The position numbers and the translations under genes were made by a program. Below the pieces are notes generated by a model. That model was not told where the DNA came from. It worked only from the letters and a program-made list of their open reading frames with translations, and searched no databases. Below, one piece after another: positions 33,613 through 42,530 of a DNA stretch of 64,000 nt. Source of the stretch: an uncultured Alistipes sp. (lineage in GTDB: Bacteria; Bacteroidota; Bacteroidia; Bacteroidales; Rikenellaceae); the NCBI GenBank assembly GCA_900769405.1, contig CAAGGL010000031.1:124001-188000 (forward strand), in the 5' to 3' direction. The first letter of the stretch is position 1; each line of letters begins with the position of its first letter.

Positions 33613-34521
33613 ATGTTTTTTCTTACAACTGAAACGGTGAAGACTATTCTCGCGGACACCACAGCAACTCAGCAGGAGAAGGCTGTTGCGCTTGGTCAGA
33701 CGTTGAAGAATATGACCTTCGAAGATATCTTCTCAATGTTGATCGAGTGGGGTGTCGAGATCGCAGCCAAGATCGCAATCGCGCTGGCTATCTATTTCAT
33801 TGGCCGCTGGTTGATCGGTCGCTTTGTTAAGGTCGTGAACAAGATCTGCGACAAGCGCGGCGTTGAGGTTTCGTTGCAGCGATTCTTCAACAATATGATT
33901 AAGGTGGTCTTCTATATCTGCTTGGTGCTGACGGTTGTCGGCGTGCTCGGTATCGATACTACCTCGCTTATTGCAATGTTTGCGTCGGCGTCGTTGGCTA
34001 TCGGTATGGCACTGAGCGGCACGATGCAGAACTTCGCAGGCGGTGTGATGATCCTGCTGCTGCGTCCCTATCGCATTGGCGACTATGTCGAGGCGCAGGG
34101 TCAGGCGGGTACGATCAAGGAGATCTCGCTCTTCAACACCGTGATCACCACGGTCGATAATAAGATTATCTACGTGCCCAACAGCACCATTTCGACCGGT
34201 ATCATCAACAACTACTCGCAGGCTGCAACTCGTCGTGTCGATTGGAATATCACCATTTCGTATGGCGATGACGTTGAGGTTGCACGTCGAGTGCTGATGC
34301 AACTGATGACCGAGGATAAGCGCGTGAAGCAGGATCCCGCACCGGTGGTCTATCTGACCTCGCTGGGTTCGGATGCAGTGAATATCTCGGCACGTGCGTG
34401 GGTCGATAATGCCGACTATTGGGGTGTGTTCTTCGAACTTAACGAGCGCATCTACAACGAGTTGCCGAAGCACGGTTTGCACTTCCCCTTCCCGCAGCTT
34501 TCGGTTCATATCGAGAAGTAA
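33613..34521 (+). CDS. Small-conductance mechanosensitive channel (MscS family)
   Basis: This 302-residue protein has an N-terminal amphipathic segment, membrane helices at about 45-65 and 95-115, and the pore helix at about 120-150 with the Gly/Ala pattern SASLAIGMALSGTMQNFAGG. The MscS beta domain opens RPYRIGDYVEAQGQAGTIKEI and includes VPNSTISTGIINNYS. A mixed alpha/beta C-terminus ends the protein. The family opens under hypo-osmotic tension to release solutes. It is monocistronic with a clear terminator. Confidence 0.93.
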   Translation: MFFLTTETVKTILADTTATQQEKAVALGQTLKNMTFEDIFSMLIEWGVEIAAKIAIALAIYFIGRWLIGRFVKVVNKICDKRGVEVSLQRFFNNMIKVVFYICLVLTVVGVLGIDTTSLIAMFASASLAIGMALSGTMQNFAGGVMILLLRPYRIGDYVEAQGQAGTIKEISLFNTVITTVDNKIIYVPNSTISTGIINNYSQAATRRVDWNITISYGDDVEVARRVLMQLMTEDKRVKQDPAPVVYLTSLGSDAVNISARAWVDNADYWGVFFELNERIYNELPKHGLHFPFPQLSVHIEK

Positions 34522-34547
34522 CGACCGACATCGACACACTGAACAAT

Positions 34548-34578
34548 CGAGCCGACCCCATTTTCGGAGGTCGGCTCG
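34548..34578 (+). terminator. Terminator of the MscS gene
   Basis: CGAGCCGACC (34548-34557) and GGTCGGCTCG (34569-34578) form a perfect ten-pair stem followed by TTCTGTTTT. Confidence 0.85.
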
Positions 34579-34623
34579 TTCTGTTTTCGATACACGATTT
34601 TTATGGCGAAATAAAATTTTTGT

Positions 34624-34631
34624 TATATTTG
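34624..34631 (+). promoter_or_regulatory. -7 element of the NSS transporter gene
   Basis: TATATTTG is an exact -7 match 55 bases before the ATG at 34687. Confidence 0.5.
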
Positions 34632-34686
34632 CGCCGTTTGTTTGTGCGATCTTCGCAACCGAACGTACAAAAATTATAGGTTAGTT

Positions 34687-36042
34687 ATGGAAAATCAACG
34701 TGCCACTTTTGGCAGTAAATTGGGAGTCATTCTGGTGTCGGTCGGCAGTGCTGTCGGTCTGGGCAACATTTGGCGTTTCCCCTACATCGCAGGCGAAGGC
34801 GGCGGTGGTGCATTCTTGTTGATATATCTGCTCTGTCTGCTCATTATGGGTATCCCCGTGCTCACGGCGGAGTTCTTTGTAGGTAAGTACACCCGCCTGA
34901 ACGCCGTTGGCGCATATCGCAAGCTCGCGCCGCGAAGTCCTTGGGTTGCAATTGGTTATAACGGAGTGCTGGCGGCATTCTTCATCTATGGTTTCTACTC
35001 GGTGGTGGCGGGTTGGACGCTCCACTATGTTTGGGAGTCGGTAACGGGTGCGCTGTCGCAATTCTCGACGCCGGCCGAATATGAGGAGCACTTCAATGCC
35101 TTCGTGACCAATCCTTGGCGTCCGACGCTCGCAACCGTAGCCTTTATGCTGATCACGCACGTCATCATTATGCTCGGCGTGCAGAAGGGTATCGAGCGTT
35201 CGTCGAAACTGATGATGCCCCTGCTGTTTGTGATTTTGCTGGTTCTGTGCGGTCGCTCGATCTCGATGGAGGGCGGTATGGAGGGTCTGAAATTCCTCTT
35301 CACGCCCGACTTCTCGAAGGTCACCTCACAGACCATACTCAACGCCGTAGGTCAGTCATTCTTCTCGATCTCGGCAGGTCTGGGCTGTATGATCGTCTAT
35401 GCATCGTATTTCGGCAACTCGACTAAGATCGGCTCGACGGCGGTGAGCGTTGCGCTGATTGATACACTCGTGGCGGTGCTGGCGGCGGTGATGATCTTCC
35501 CGGCGGTATTCAGTGTCGGTATCCGCCCCTCGGCAGGCCCTTCGTTGGTATTCATCACTCTGCCCAATATCTTGAACGGTCTGTCGTTCAGCTGGCTCTG
35601 GTCAACAATCTTCTTCCTGCTGTTGGCTTTGGCGGCGCTGACCTCGACAATCTCAATCCACGAGGTGGTGACGGCATACGTCAGCGAGCAGTGGAATATA
35701 CGCCGTAATAACGCCGCGTGGCTCTCGACCGCAGCGATGTTGGTGCTGGGCGTGATCTGCTCGTTGTCGTTCAGTGTGCTGAGTGGCTGGACCATTGGCG
35801 GCAGGTCGATTTTCGACTTCTTCGACTACCTGACGGCTAACTTTATGCTGCCCATTGGCGGTATCTTCACCTGCCTGTTTGTGGGCTGGAAGATCGATCA
35901 GACCCTGCTCAAAAACGAGATCACAAACTACGGCACGGCGCGCTTTATCGGCATCAAGACCTACGTCTTCTTGCTGCGTTGGATTGCTCCGACGTGCATC
36001 TTGCTCGTGCTGCTCAATCAGCTCGGCGTAGTGAAGTTCTAA
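34687..36042 (+). CDS. Neurotransmitter:sodium symporter (NSS) family transporter
   Basis: This 451-residue protein has about eleven or twelve membrane helices. The opening SVGSAVGLGNIWRFPYIAGE is the family signature in TM1, with the unwound sodium and substrate site. It is followed by GGGAFLLIYLLC and GIPVLTAEFFVG. Bacterial members import amino acids such as tyrosine or tryptophan, or betaine-like solutes; the substrate is not readable here. The ATG at 34687 gives the usual short polar N-terminus; an in-frame ATG at 34642 lies close to the -7 box. Confidence 0.92.
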   Translation: MENQRATFGSKLGVILVSVGSAVGLGNIWRFPYIAGEGGGGAFLLIYLLCLLIMGIPVLTAEFFVGKYTRLNAVGAYRKLAPRSPWVAIGYNGVLAAFFIYGFYSVVAGWTLHYVWESVTGALSQFSTPAEYEEHFNAFVTNPWRPTLATVAFMLITHVIIMLGVQKGIERSSKLMMPLLFVILLVLCGRSISMEGGMEGLKFLFTPDFSKVTSQTILNAVGQSFFSISAGLGCMIVYASYFGNSTKIGSTAVSVALIDTLVAVLAAVMIFPAVFSVGIRPSAGPSLVFITLPNILNGLSFSWLWSTIFFLLLALAALTSTISIHEVVTAYVSEQWNIRRNNAAWLSTAAMLVLGVICSLSFSVLSGWTIGGRSIFDFFDYLTANFMLPIGGIFTCLFVGWKIDQTLLKNEITNYGTARFIGIKTYVFLLRWIAPTCILLVLLNQLGVVKF

Positions 36043-36064
36043 GAGCCGTATTCGACTGAAAAAC

Positions 36065-36097
36065 AACGCAGGTCACCCCATCGGAGTGACCTGCGTT
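36065..36097. terminator. Bidirectional terminator
   Basis: AACGCAGGTCAC (36065-36076) and GTGACCTGCGTT (36086-36097) form a perfect 12-pair stem between the convergent NSS gene and the lipid A operon. Confidence 0.88.
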
Positions 36098-36115
36098 TTG
36101 CTTTATTGAAAACCT

Positions 36116-36745
36116 CTATTTCTTGCGGTTTTTCAGTTCGATCATCACATTGCGCGAGTAGGTGAATATACCCGTCAAATGACCCAAAATCAGCGGCAAC
36201 ATATTACCGCGCAGTAGGGCGTATGTGATGATGATCGCCGAGCCGCTAAGGCTGATCAGCCAGAAACCCAGCGGCAGCACCGACTCGCCCTTACGGCGCG
36301 AGTACCACCACTGATAGACAAATCGCAGAGTGAAGACGATCTGCCCCGTTGTACCCATCACGATCAGCCACATCGGCAGGTCGCTATTACCGAACAGATG
36401 CGCGCTCGCGGCGTCCCAATTCGACAGCAACCACACCACACCCGCAACGGGTACCGAGATGATCACCCATTGCAGCGGCAGCCACAGCTTTTTCCACGAG
36501 TTGTGTGCGTTGAGGTTCCAGATGTAGATGTAGTAGGTGACCAACTGTCCGACGATGATCGAGAAGTCGTTGCGCAACCAGCCGTAGAGACAGAAGATGC
36601 ACGAGGCGACCATACTGATCTGCCAGAAGATCGTCGGTGAGAGCACCTTCTTGGCACGTTCGCTCATAATCCACTGCACGAAGAATCGTGCCGAGAAGAG
36701 CGCCTGCGCCAAGTAGCCCAAGCAATCTATCAGGAATGATGTCAT
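36116..36745 (-). CDS. LAB_N-domain membrane protein, putative lipid-linked sugar flippase subunit
   Basis: This 209-residue protein has six membrane helices in two related halves. Each half carries the LAB_N pattern: AQALFSARFFVQWIMSERAKK, then a similar GQIVFTLRFVYQWWYSRR, with SPTIFWQISMVAS and LPLGFWLISLSGSA matching each other. LAB_N is the N-terminal domain of some lipid-A-disaccharide synthases and occurs alone beside ArnT-like operons. Its ATG overlaps the end of the GT2 gene, so translation is coupled. By position it resembles the ArnE/ArnF flippase pair and may move undecaprenyl-phosphate sugar to the periplasm (inference). Confidence 0.8.
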   Translation of the reverse strand: MTSFLIDCLGYLAQALFSARFFVQWIMSERAKKVLSPTIFWQISMVASCIFCLYGWLRNDFSIIVGQLVTYYIYIWNLNAHNSWKKLWLPLQWVIISVPVAGVVWLLSNWDAASAHLFGNSDLPMWLIVMGTTGQIVFTLRFVYQWWYSRRKGESVLPLGFWLISLSGSAIIITYALLRGNMLPLILGHLTGIFTYSRNVMIELKNRKK

Positions 36746-37470
36746 ACGTTACCCTCGCCAATATGGTAGTTAATGTAGCGTTTGCGCATCCAGCGGTATG
36801 CGAAACAGTCCTTGAACGGACCGATCAGGCGATTCCAGAGGTGGTACTTCGATACGCCCTCGGTACGCGGGAAGTGGCGCACGGGGATCTGCATCATACG
36901 ACCCTCCTGCAACTGAATGAGCGCTGGCAGAAAGCGGTGCATACCCGTGAAGAAGGGGATGCGCTTGGCATAGTCGGTCCACATCACTTTCAGCGGACAA
37001 CCCGTATCTTTCGCCCCGTCGTGGGTCATCATATTGCGGAAACCGTTTGCGATTTTCGATTGCAGATTCTTGAAGAAGCTATCCTTGCGACCTGCGCGAA
37101 TACCCATCACCAACTGATAGTCGGCAATGTGCTCCAACAGCAGGTTGAAGTCTTCGGGTGTGGTTTGCAGGTCGGCGTCGATGTAACCCACATAGCGCGA
37201 GTGCGTAGCGTCGATACCCGCCTTCATTGCGGCACTCAGACCGCCATTCTTTGCCAGCGAGATGTAGTACATTGCCTCGTTGCGGGCGCAGATCTCGCGC
37301 ATCAATTCGAGCGAGCCGTCTTTCGATCCGTCGTTGACCATCAGCACGCACGCCTTTACGGGCGATGTGGGCAGCCATTCGCGCATTGCGCGCTCGACGC
37401 GAGGCAGACTCTCGACCTCGTTATAGACGGGCACAACGACCGTCAATTCATATTCTTGTGTCTTATTCAT
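36742..37470 (-). CDS. GT2 polyprenyl-phosphate glycosyltransferase (ArnC/DPM1-like)
   Basis: This 242-residue protein has a GT-A fold: LTVVVPVYNEVESLP (about 9-23), VNDGSKDGS, and the metal-binding DADLQTTPE. The segment VRHFPRTEGVSKYHLWNRL is typical of dolichol- or undecaprenyl-phosphate sugar transferases. No C-terminal membrane helices are present, unlike ArnC. It should charge undecaprenyl phosphate with a sugar that the ArnT-like enzyme then uses. It is the middle gene of a three-gene operon, nine bases after the ArnT-like gene. Confidence 0.88.
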   Translation of the reverse strand: MNKTQEYELTVVVPVYNEVESLPRVERAMREWLPTSPVKACVLMVNDGSKDGSLELMREICARNEAMYYISLAKNGGLSAAMKAGIDATHSRYVGYIDADLQTTPEDFNLLLEHIADYQLVMGIRAGRKDSFFKNLQSKIANGFRNMMTHDGAKDTGCPLKVMWTDYAKRIPFFTGMHRFLPALIQLQEGRMMQIPVRHFPRTEGVSKYHLWNRLIGPFKDCFAYRWMRKRYINYHIGEGNV

Positions 37471-37479
37471 AGCGTTGGA

Positions 37480-39141
37480 TTATTCCGTTTTTTGCAATTT
37501 TGTTGTGTCGATTTTCAGTTTGATGGGCAGTATCTTTTCGTGCTCAACATCTTTAATTGTGAGCGGCTTGAATTTCATCTTTTTCATTCCCACGATCGTG
37601 AACGAGCGGTTGCCGACAACGGTCTGCTCGCGACCTTCGAGCCACTTGGCAAAGAGCGAGTCGCGCTGAGGCTCCTTCCAACCGATGAAGAGCACCGAGC
37701 GATGCGGCAGAGCGTCGAGGCTGTCGAGTTGCTCGACGTCGTAGATCGGCTCACACGGCTGTCCGAGATAAATATCCATATTCTGTCCGCTGCGGAAACG
37801 GTAGAAAGCATAGTGGTTGATGCCCTCCGTCTCGGCCACCTCCATAGCCTTTGCCGAGAGGTCGCCAACGCCCAATTGGCGGTTGAACTGCGGAATGGCG
37901 GGAGTAGCGAGGGCGATCATTGCCAGCAGACCACCACCGCACCAGATGATCGAGCGCTCGATCTCTCCGCGCCACAACTGCCACAGCGACACGCACGAGG
38001 CAACGAACAGCGCGCTTAACGCCACATATCCCCACGCCAGCGAGTCATATTCGATAGGAATCAGGTTGCACACATCGGCCACCACCGCCGCGGGCAACAG
38101 CACGACGAACACCGCAGGGGCAAACCCGGCTGCCCACTTTGCCCATTTCGCTTTGTCGAATTGTGGCAGCCACAACATTGCCAGATAGACCACAAAGGGG
38201 TAGATCGGTACGAGGTAGATATCCAATTTCGAGCTAAACAGCGAGAGCATAACGAACGTAGCGGCAATCGCCACCATAAAGAGTCTTTCGAGATCCGTGC
38301 GCACCAATTTTCGCCACGTACCTACGCCCAGCACGCCTACCAGCAGGAATACCCACGGTGCGAACGACTGCGGAATATGTGCGATGTAGTACCACCAGGG
38401 ACGTTTGTGGTGGAACGAGTCGATACCGCGTCCGATAGTCTGGTGGAAGAGCAGGTTGTTGATATACTCAGCGCCACCCTCGATATAGACTAGCGCCCAC
38501 CACGCGGCACAAAGTCCGATCAGCAGGCCCCACTGACGCAATCCCATATATCGCCCAAAGGTGCGTATCTGACCCTTCACTGCAAGGAAAACCGCAATCA
38601 CCAGCACGGGCATCATAAAGCCCACGGGACCCTTGGTGAATGTTGCGAGGAATATCCACACGGGCAGCAACCAGCGGTGATATGATCGCCCCGTACCGCG
38701 ATACAGCCGCCAGAAGGTGTAGATCGCCAGCACGATGAAGAAACACATTAGCATATCCATTCGCAGCACCAGCGCGCTACCGAGGAACATACCTGTGGTT
38801 GCGAGCATCACATCGGCGGCTTTCGGGTCGAACGAGGGCATCTCCTCGCGCACCCAGCGCCCCATTACGGCGAGTATTCCCGCCACGGGCAGCACGCTCG
38901 CCAGCGCGATAAACCACATCTGATACGACCCGAACAGCAGTTTCGAGAGCATCACGATCCAGAGGTACAAGGGTGGTTTGTCGGCATACGCCTCGCCGTG
39001 GTTGTAGAACGAGAACCAGGTTCCGTCGCGCAGAGCCTCTTCGGCAATGCTTATGTATTTCAGCTCATTGTTGAGCGTGTAGTCGCGCAGCAGAAATGGC
39101 GCGATGAGAGCGGCTGCAATGAGCAGATGACGCAGTTTCAT
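37480..39141 (-). CDS. ArnT-like GT39/GT83 glycosyltransferase (lipid A modification)
   Basis: This 553-residue protein has about eleven or twelve membrane helices and a C-terminal periplasmic part. The first periplasmic loop contains the family motif YADKPPLYLW, and later segments LRMDMLMCFFIVLAIYTFWR and FTKGPVGFMMPV are typical of ArnT-like enzymes. They transfer a sugar (L-Ara4N or galactosamine in known cases) from an undecaprenyl carrier to lipid A. With the GT2 and LAB_N genes this gives a complete carrier-charging, flipping and transfer set. No Ara4N synthesis genes (arnA, arnB) are nearby, so the sugar may be different. A -7 box TACATTTG lies at 39174-39167. Confidence 0.88.
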   Translation of the reverse strand: MKLRHLLIAAALIAPFLLRDYTLNNELKYISIAEEALRDGTWFSFYNHGEAYADKPPLYLWIVMLSKLLFGSYQMWFIALASVLPVAGILAVMGRWVREEMPSFDPKAADVMLATTGMFLGSALVLRMDMLMCFFIVLAIYTFWRLYRGTGRSYHRWLLPVWIFLATFTKGPVGFMMPVLVIAVFLAVKGQIRTFGRYMGLRQWGLLIGLCAAWWALVYIEGGAEYINNLLFHQTIGRGIDSFHHKRPWWYYIAHIPQSFAPWVFLLVGVLGVGTWRKLVRTDLERLFMVAIAATFVMLSLFSSKLDIYLVPIYPFVVYLAMLWLPQFDKAKWAKWAAGFAPAVFVVLLPAAVVADVCNLIPIEYDSLAWGYVALSALFVASCVSLWQLWRGEIERSIIWCGGGLLAMIALATPAIPQFNRQLGVGDLSAKAMEVAETEGINHYAFYRFRSGQNMDIYLGQPCEPIYDVEQLDSLDALPHRSVLFIGWKEPQRDSLFAKWLEGREQTVVGNRSFTIVGMKKMKFKPLTIKDVEHEKILPIKLKIDTTKLQKTE

Positions 39142-39166
39142 AGAGTTTGTTTTTGTATTGAAAATA

Positions 39167-39174
39167 CAAATGTA
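39167..39174 (-). promoter_or_regulatory. -7 element of the ArnT-like operon
   Basis: The minus strand reads TACATTTG, an exact -7 match 26 bases before the ATG at 39141. Confidence 0.5.
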
Positions 39175-39266
39175 TTAAAATTTCGCATAGGTTGTTCCTC
39201 CGTGCCTCATTCCGCCATAAAAAAGTCCAAAAAGTCAAAGCTCCCCTCACGCCTTTCTACAAACAA

Positions 39267-39293
39267 CGAGCGATCCTTTTGCGGGATCGCTCG
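39267..39293 (-). terminator. Hairpin after the unknown lipoprotein gene
   Basis: CGAGCGATCC (39267-39276) and GGATCGCTCG (39284-39293) form a perfect ten-pair stem just after the stop at 39300. The T-tract on that strand is weak (TTGTTTG). Confidence 0.7.
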
Positions 39294-39299
39294 GAGAGG

Positions 39300-39887
39300 T
39301 TATTGTTGTTTGCAATTAAAATCTTTGCAGAAATCGACATCTTTTCGTTCAAACGGATTGTCGCTGTGCTTAATGTATGTAATCGAATTGAAGTTTGCCG
39401 TCGGAGTTGTTCGCTCATAGACAATGTAGTTGCGCCAGAAACTTTGATTATCCGATTTAGCTGCTTTTTCCATAGGCTTAATCAATATGATTTGATCATT
39501 TGTGAATTTGTAAATCTCCATTGAGCCTTGCCAAACCAATCTGTTTTGCAGGTCAATAGGTGAGTTATAATATTCCCAGCAAAAGACCTTCTTGTCGTTA
39601 CATTTCGTGCAATGATATTCGTGCAACATATCCAAAACACCGTCTTCTACTCTAAGGTAGCCGTATATATTTACAGTCGAAGGATTGTAGCTATCCATCT
39701 CCTCAGGCTCTCCAAATCTAACGGGGATGCCATTCTCGTAAAACACGTTTGTGTTTTTTACAACCATATATAGACCATTGGCAGTGTTGGGATCAAGTTC
39801 GCCCACCTCGGGAAAATCGAAATGCCCCTCTCGCTCGCACGCCACCGCCGCGCAACAAAGTGCCAAAAGGGAAAGTAGTTTTTTCAT
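39300..39887 (-). CDS. Lipoprotein of unknown function
   Basis: This 195-residue protein has a lipoprotein signal with Cys17 (CCAAVACEREG). The mature part is beta-rich and includes a CTKCNDKKVFC cluster at about residues 94-104 and a pair of cysteines near the end (FCKDFNCKQQ). These could form disulfides or bind a metal. I do not recognise a family. The base composition is more AT-rich than the flanking genes. It has its own hairpin terminator and an upstream tandem repeat, so it appears to be an independent unit. Confidence 0.75.
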   Translation of the reverse strand: MKKLLSLLALCCAAVACEREGHFDFPEVGELDPNTANGLYMVVKNTNVFYENGIPVRFGEPEEMDSYNPSTVNIYGYLRVEDGVLDMLHEYHCTKCNDKKVFCWEYYNSPIDLQNRLVWQGSMEIYKFTNDQIILIKPMEKAAKSDNQSFWRNYIVYERTTPTANFNSITYIKHSDNPFERKDVDFCKDFNCKQQ

Positions 39888-39897
39888 AGTCGAATAG

Positions 39898-39938
39898 TTT
39901 TTAGTTATCCTCTATAATGTTTTTAGTTGTCCTCTATA
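39898..39938. repeat. Two-copy direct repeat upstream of the lipoprotein gene
   Basis: TTTTTAGTTATCCTCTATA (39898-39916) is repeated with one change at 39920-39938, a 22-base period (two helical turns). It lies immediately upstream of the lipoprotein ATG at 39887, where a regulator could bind in tandem. Confidence 0.65.
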
Positions 39939-40015
39939 TATATAGACGCAAAATGACCCCGTTTCGTTGCATCAAAGTGTGAAAAAATGCAGTTTTTTTC
40001 GCATTTGGCTCGCAA

Positions 40016-41347
40016 CTACTTGATAAACAGTCTATAAATATCGTTGCCATTGGCGTAGAGCAGCAGCGCGAAAAGCACTACCAAACCGAAAATCTGCGCA
40101 TATTCGAGGAACTTGTCGCTCGGCTTGCGGCGTGTGATAACCTCCCACAGCAGGAACAGCACGTGACCGCCGTCCAATGCCGGAATAGGCAGAATATTCA
40201 TCACCGCCAAAATCACCGACAGCAGTGCCGTCGTCAGCCAGAAGCGCTCCCAATTCCACTCGCTGGGGAAGATGTTGCCAATCGACAAGAAACCGCCCAG
40301 CTCCTCATAGAGTTTGCTCTCGGGTACGACCATAGCCTTGATTTGCTTCCAGTAGCCGCTGATCTCCTCGCCCGTGCGGCGCATACCTGCGGGAATCGAC
40401 TCCAACAGCGTATATTCGCGCATACGAGCCACGAACGGACTGCGTGCCAGAACACCGATCGAGCCATTCTCGTCGAGCGTCACCACCGCCTCGCGTGCCA
40501 CAACCACATCGGCACTATCGCGCTCGATGCTGAGTGCCACGGTCTGACCTGCCAATGCGGGCAACTCGCGCTTATACTCATCGAAGTAGCGCAACTCGGC
40601 ACCATTGAGAGCCACCAATCGGTCGCCCGCCAAAAGGCCTGCCGCACGTGCCTCATCGGTCGCCACGCTGTCGATCTGGAAGGGCATACGCATTGCATAC
40701 ATATTCTTGTAGCCACCCTCCTGACGCATCTTGACCAGTTGCTCCAACGGAATGTTGAAGGTGTGCTCTGCGCCACCGCGCTCGACAACCACCTCACGAT
40801 CCTCGGCCGTAATGAGCAGTTCATTGACGATCTGATCCACCTCGGTGATTGCGGTACCACCGATCGAGAGCACCTTGTCGCCGTCCTCGAAACCGAGTTC
40901 ATGACCTGCGTCGCTCCAAACGTAACCCCACTGCGCATCCTCGGCAGGCATATAGGGCTCGCCCCAATGGTAGCAGATGCCGCAGTAGATCACAAATGCC
41001 AGCACTACGTTCATAACCACACCAGCAACCATCACAATCAGGCGCTGCCAAGCGGGTTTCGAGCGGAACTCATCGGGCTGAGGCTCGGCAGCCATCTGCT
41101 CGGTGTCCATACTCTCGTCGATCATACCTGCGATCTTGACGTAGCCACCCAGCGGCAGCCAGCCCATACCGTACTCGGTCTGTCCGCGACGGAACTTGAA
41201 GATCGAGAACCAGGGATCGAAAAAGAGATAGAATTTCTCAACGCGAATGCCGAACATACGTGCGGCCAAAAAGTGTCCCAACTCGTGAATAATCACCAGC
41301 AGCGACAGACTCATAAAAAATTGAATGACTTTAATCAGAATATCCAT
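40016..41347 (-). CDS. rseP: RseP-type site-2 zinc metalloprotease
   Basis: This 443-residue protein has the active-site motif HELGH at 21-25 in the first membrane helix, two PDZ-like periplasmic domains (about 120-200 and 205-290), and the C-terminal motif NILPIPALDGGHVLF supplying the third zinc ligand. The family cuts membrane-embedded substrates such as anti-sigma factors and signal peptide remnants. It is last in an operon with dxr, the order seen in many bacteria. The ECF/membrane protein pair at 4.2-5.1 kb is a possible client (inference). Confidence 0.95.
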   Translation of the reverse strand: MDILIKVIQFFMSLSLLVIIHELGHFLAARMFGIRVEKFYLFFDPWFSIFKFRRGQTEYGMGWLPLGGYVKIAGMIDESMDTEQMAAEPQPDEFRSKPAWQRLIVMVAGVVMNVVLAFVIYCGICYHWGEPYMPAEDAQWGYVWSDAGHELGFEDGDKVLSIGGTAITEVDQIVNELLITAEDREVVVERGGAEHTFNIPLEQLVKMRQEGGYKNMYAMRMPFQIDSVATDEARAAGLLAGDRLVALNGAELRYFDEYKRELPALAGQTVALSIERDSADVVVAREAVVTLDENGSIGVLARSPFVARMREYTLLESIPAGMRRTGEEISGYWKQIKAMVVPESKLYEELGGFLSIGNIFPSEWNWERFWLTTALLSVILAVMNILPIPALDGGHVLFLLWEVITRRKPSDKFLEYAQIFGLVVLFALLLYANGNDIYRLFIK

Positions 41348-41371
41348 AGTGTATTATTGTTTTTCAAATGT

Positions 41372-42523
41372 TTACAGTCCGAGAGCCTCGCGCGCCAGAG
41401 CTCGTGCCTCGGCATCCGAGTGGGCGTAATCGTCGAGCGTGGGGTGGGCGATGAAGGTCGCACGCGCGAGCGACTGCTCGATCGAGCGAACGATATCCAG
41501 ATAGCCGATCTTACCTGCGAGGAATGCCGCCACAGCCACCTCGTTTGCGCCGTTCATCGTGCAGGCTGCCGTGCCGCCGCGACGCAGACAGTCGTAAGCC
41601 ACCTCCAATGCGGGGTACTTTACGCGATCGACTTCGCGGAACGTGAGGTTGGGGTTAGCCAGAAAATCGAAACGCTCCGTCGGGCGCGACTTACGCTCGG
41701 GGAAGGTGAGCGCATAGCTGATCGGCAGGTGCATATCGGGCGTGCCGAGCTGCGCCTTGATCGCACCGTCCTCGAATTCGACCATCGAATGAACGATCGA
41801 TTGGGGGTGGATCAGTACCGAGATCTGATCGGCAGGAGTGCCGAACAACCATCGTGCCTCGATCACCTCGAAACCCTTATTGACCATCGTTGCGCAGTCG
41901 ATGGTGATCTTCGCACCCATCGACCAGTTGGGGTGGCGCAGAGCCTCAGTGGCGGTCATACGACCCAGCTCCTCGATCGGGGTGTCGCGGAAGGCTCCAC
42001 CACTTGCCGTGAGGATCAATCGACGCACGGGCGACTGCTCCCCAACCAGACATTGGAATATTGCCGAGTGCTCCGAATCGACGGGCAGAATCGGTGCGCG
42101 GTGCTCTGCCGCAAGACGCATCACCAACTCGCCACCAACCACCAGCGTCTCCTTGTTGGCCAGAGCGATCTTCTTGCTTTTGCGCACGGCTGCGACCGTC
42201 GGCAACAGACCTGCATAGCCGACTAGCGCATTGACCACCACATCGACATTCGACCCTGCCGCAACATCTTCCATCGCCTTAGCGCCGGCATAGACCTTGG
42301 TGTCGGTCGCGGCCAGAGCCTCTTTGAGCGGGGTGTAGTATTGCTCGTCGCCGATTACCACACAATCGGCATCGAATTCGATTGCCTGCTGGGCGAGTTG
42401 CTCCCAATTACGATTGGCAACCAGAGCCGTTATCTCGAATTGTTCGGGGTTCTCGCGCACGATGTCGAGCGTCTGCACGCCGATCGAGCCAGTCGAACCC
42501 AAGAGAGCTATACGTTGTTTCAT
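41372..42523 (-). CDS. dxr: 1-deoxy-D-xylulose 5-phosphate reductoisomerase
   Basis: This 383-residue protein has the family length. The NADPH motif GSTGSIGVQ is at 9-17. The catalytic core contains LPVDSEHSAIFQCL and TASGGAFRD, and NPNLTFREVD lies near the C-terminal domain. It makes MEP in the non-mevalonate isoprenoid pathway. The ATG at 42523 gives the standard N-terminus; a start 48 bases upstream would overlap the M23 gene by more. It lies seven bases after that gene and 24 before rseP. Confidence 0.95.
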   Translation of the reverse strand: MKQRIALLGSTGSIGVQTLDIVRENPEQFEITALVANRNWEQLAQQAIEFDADCVVIGDEQYYTPLKEALAATDTKVYAGAKAMEDVAAGSNVDVVVNALVGYAGLLPTVAAVRKSKKIALANKETLVVGGELVMRLAAEHRAPILPVDSEHSAIFQCLVGEQSPVRRLILTASGGAFRDTPIEELGRMTATEALRHPNWSMGAKITIDCATMVNKGFEVIEARWLFGTPADQISVLIHPQSIVHSMVEFEDGAIKAQLGTPDMHLPISYALTFPERKSRPTERFDFLANPNLTFREVDRVKYPALEVAYDCLRRGGTAACTMNGANEVAVAAFLAGKIGYLDIVRSIEQSLARATFIAHPTLDDYAHSDAEARALAREALGL

Positions 42524-42530
42524 AGGTTGA

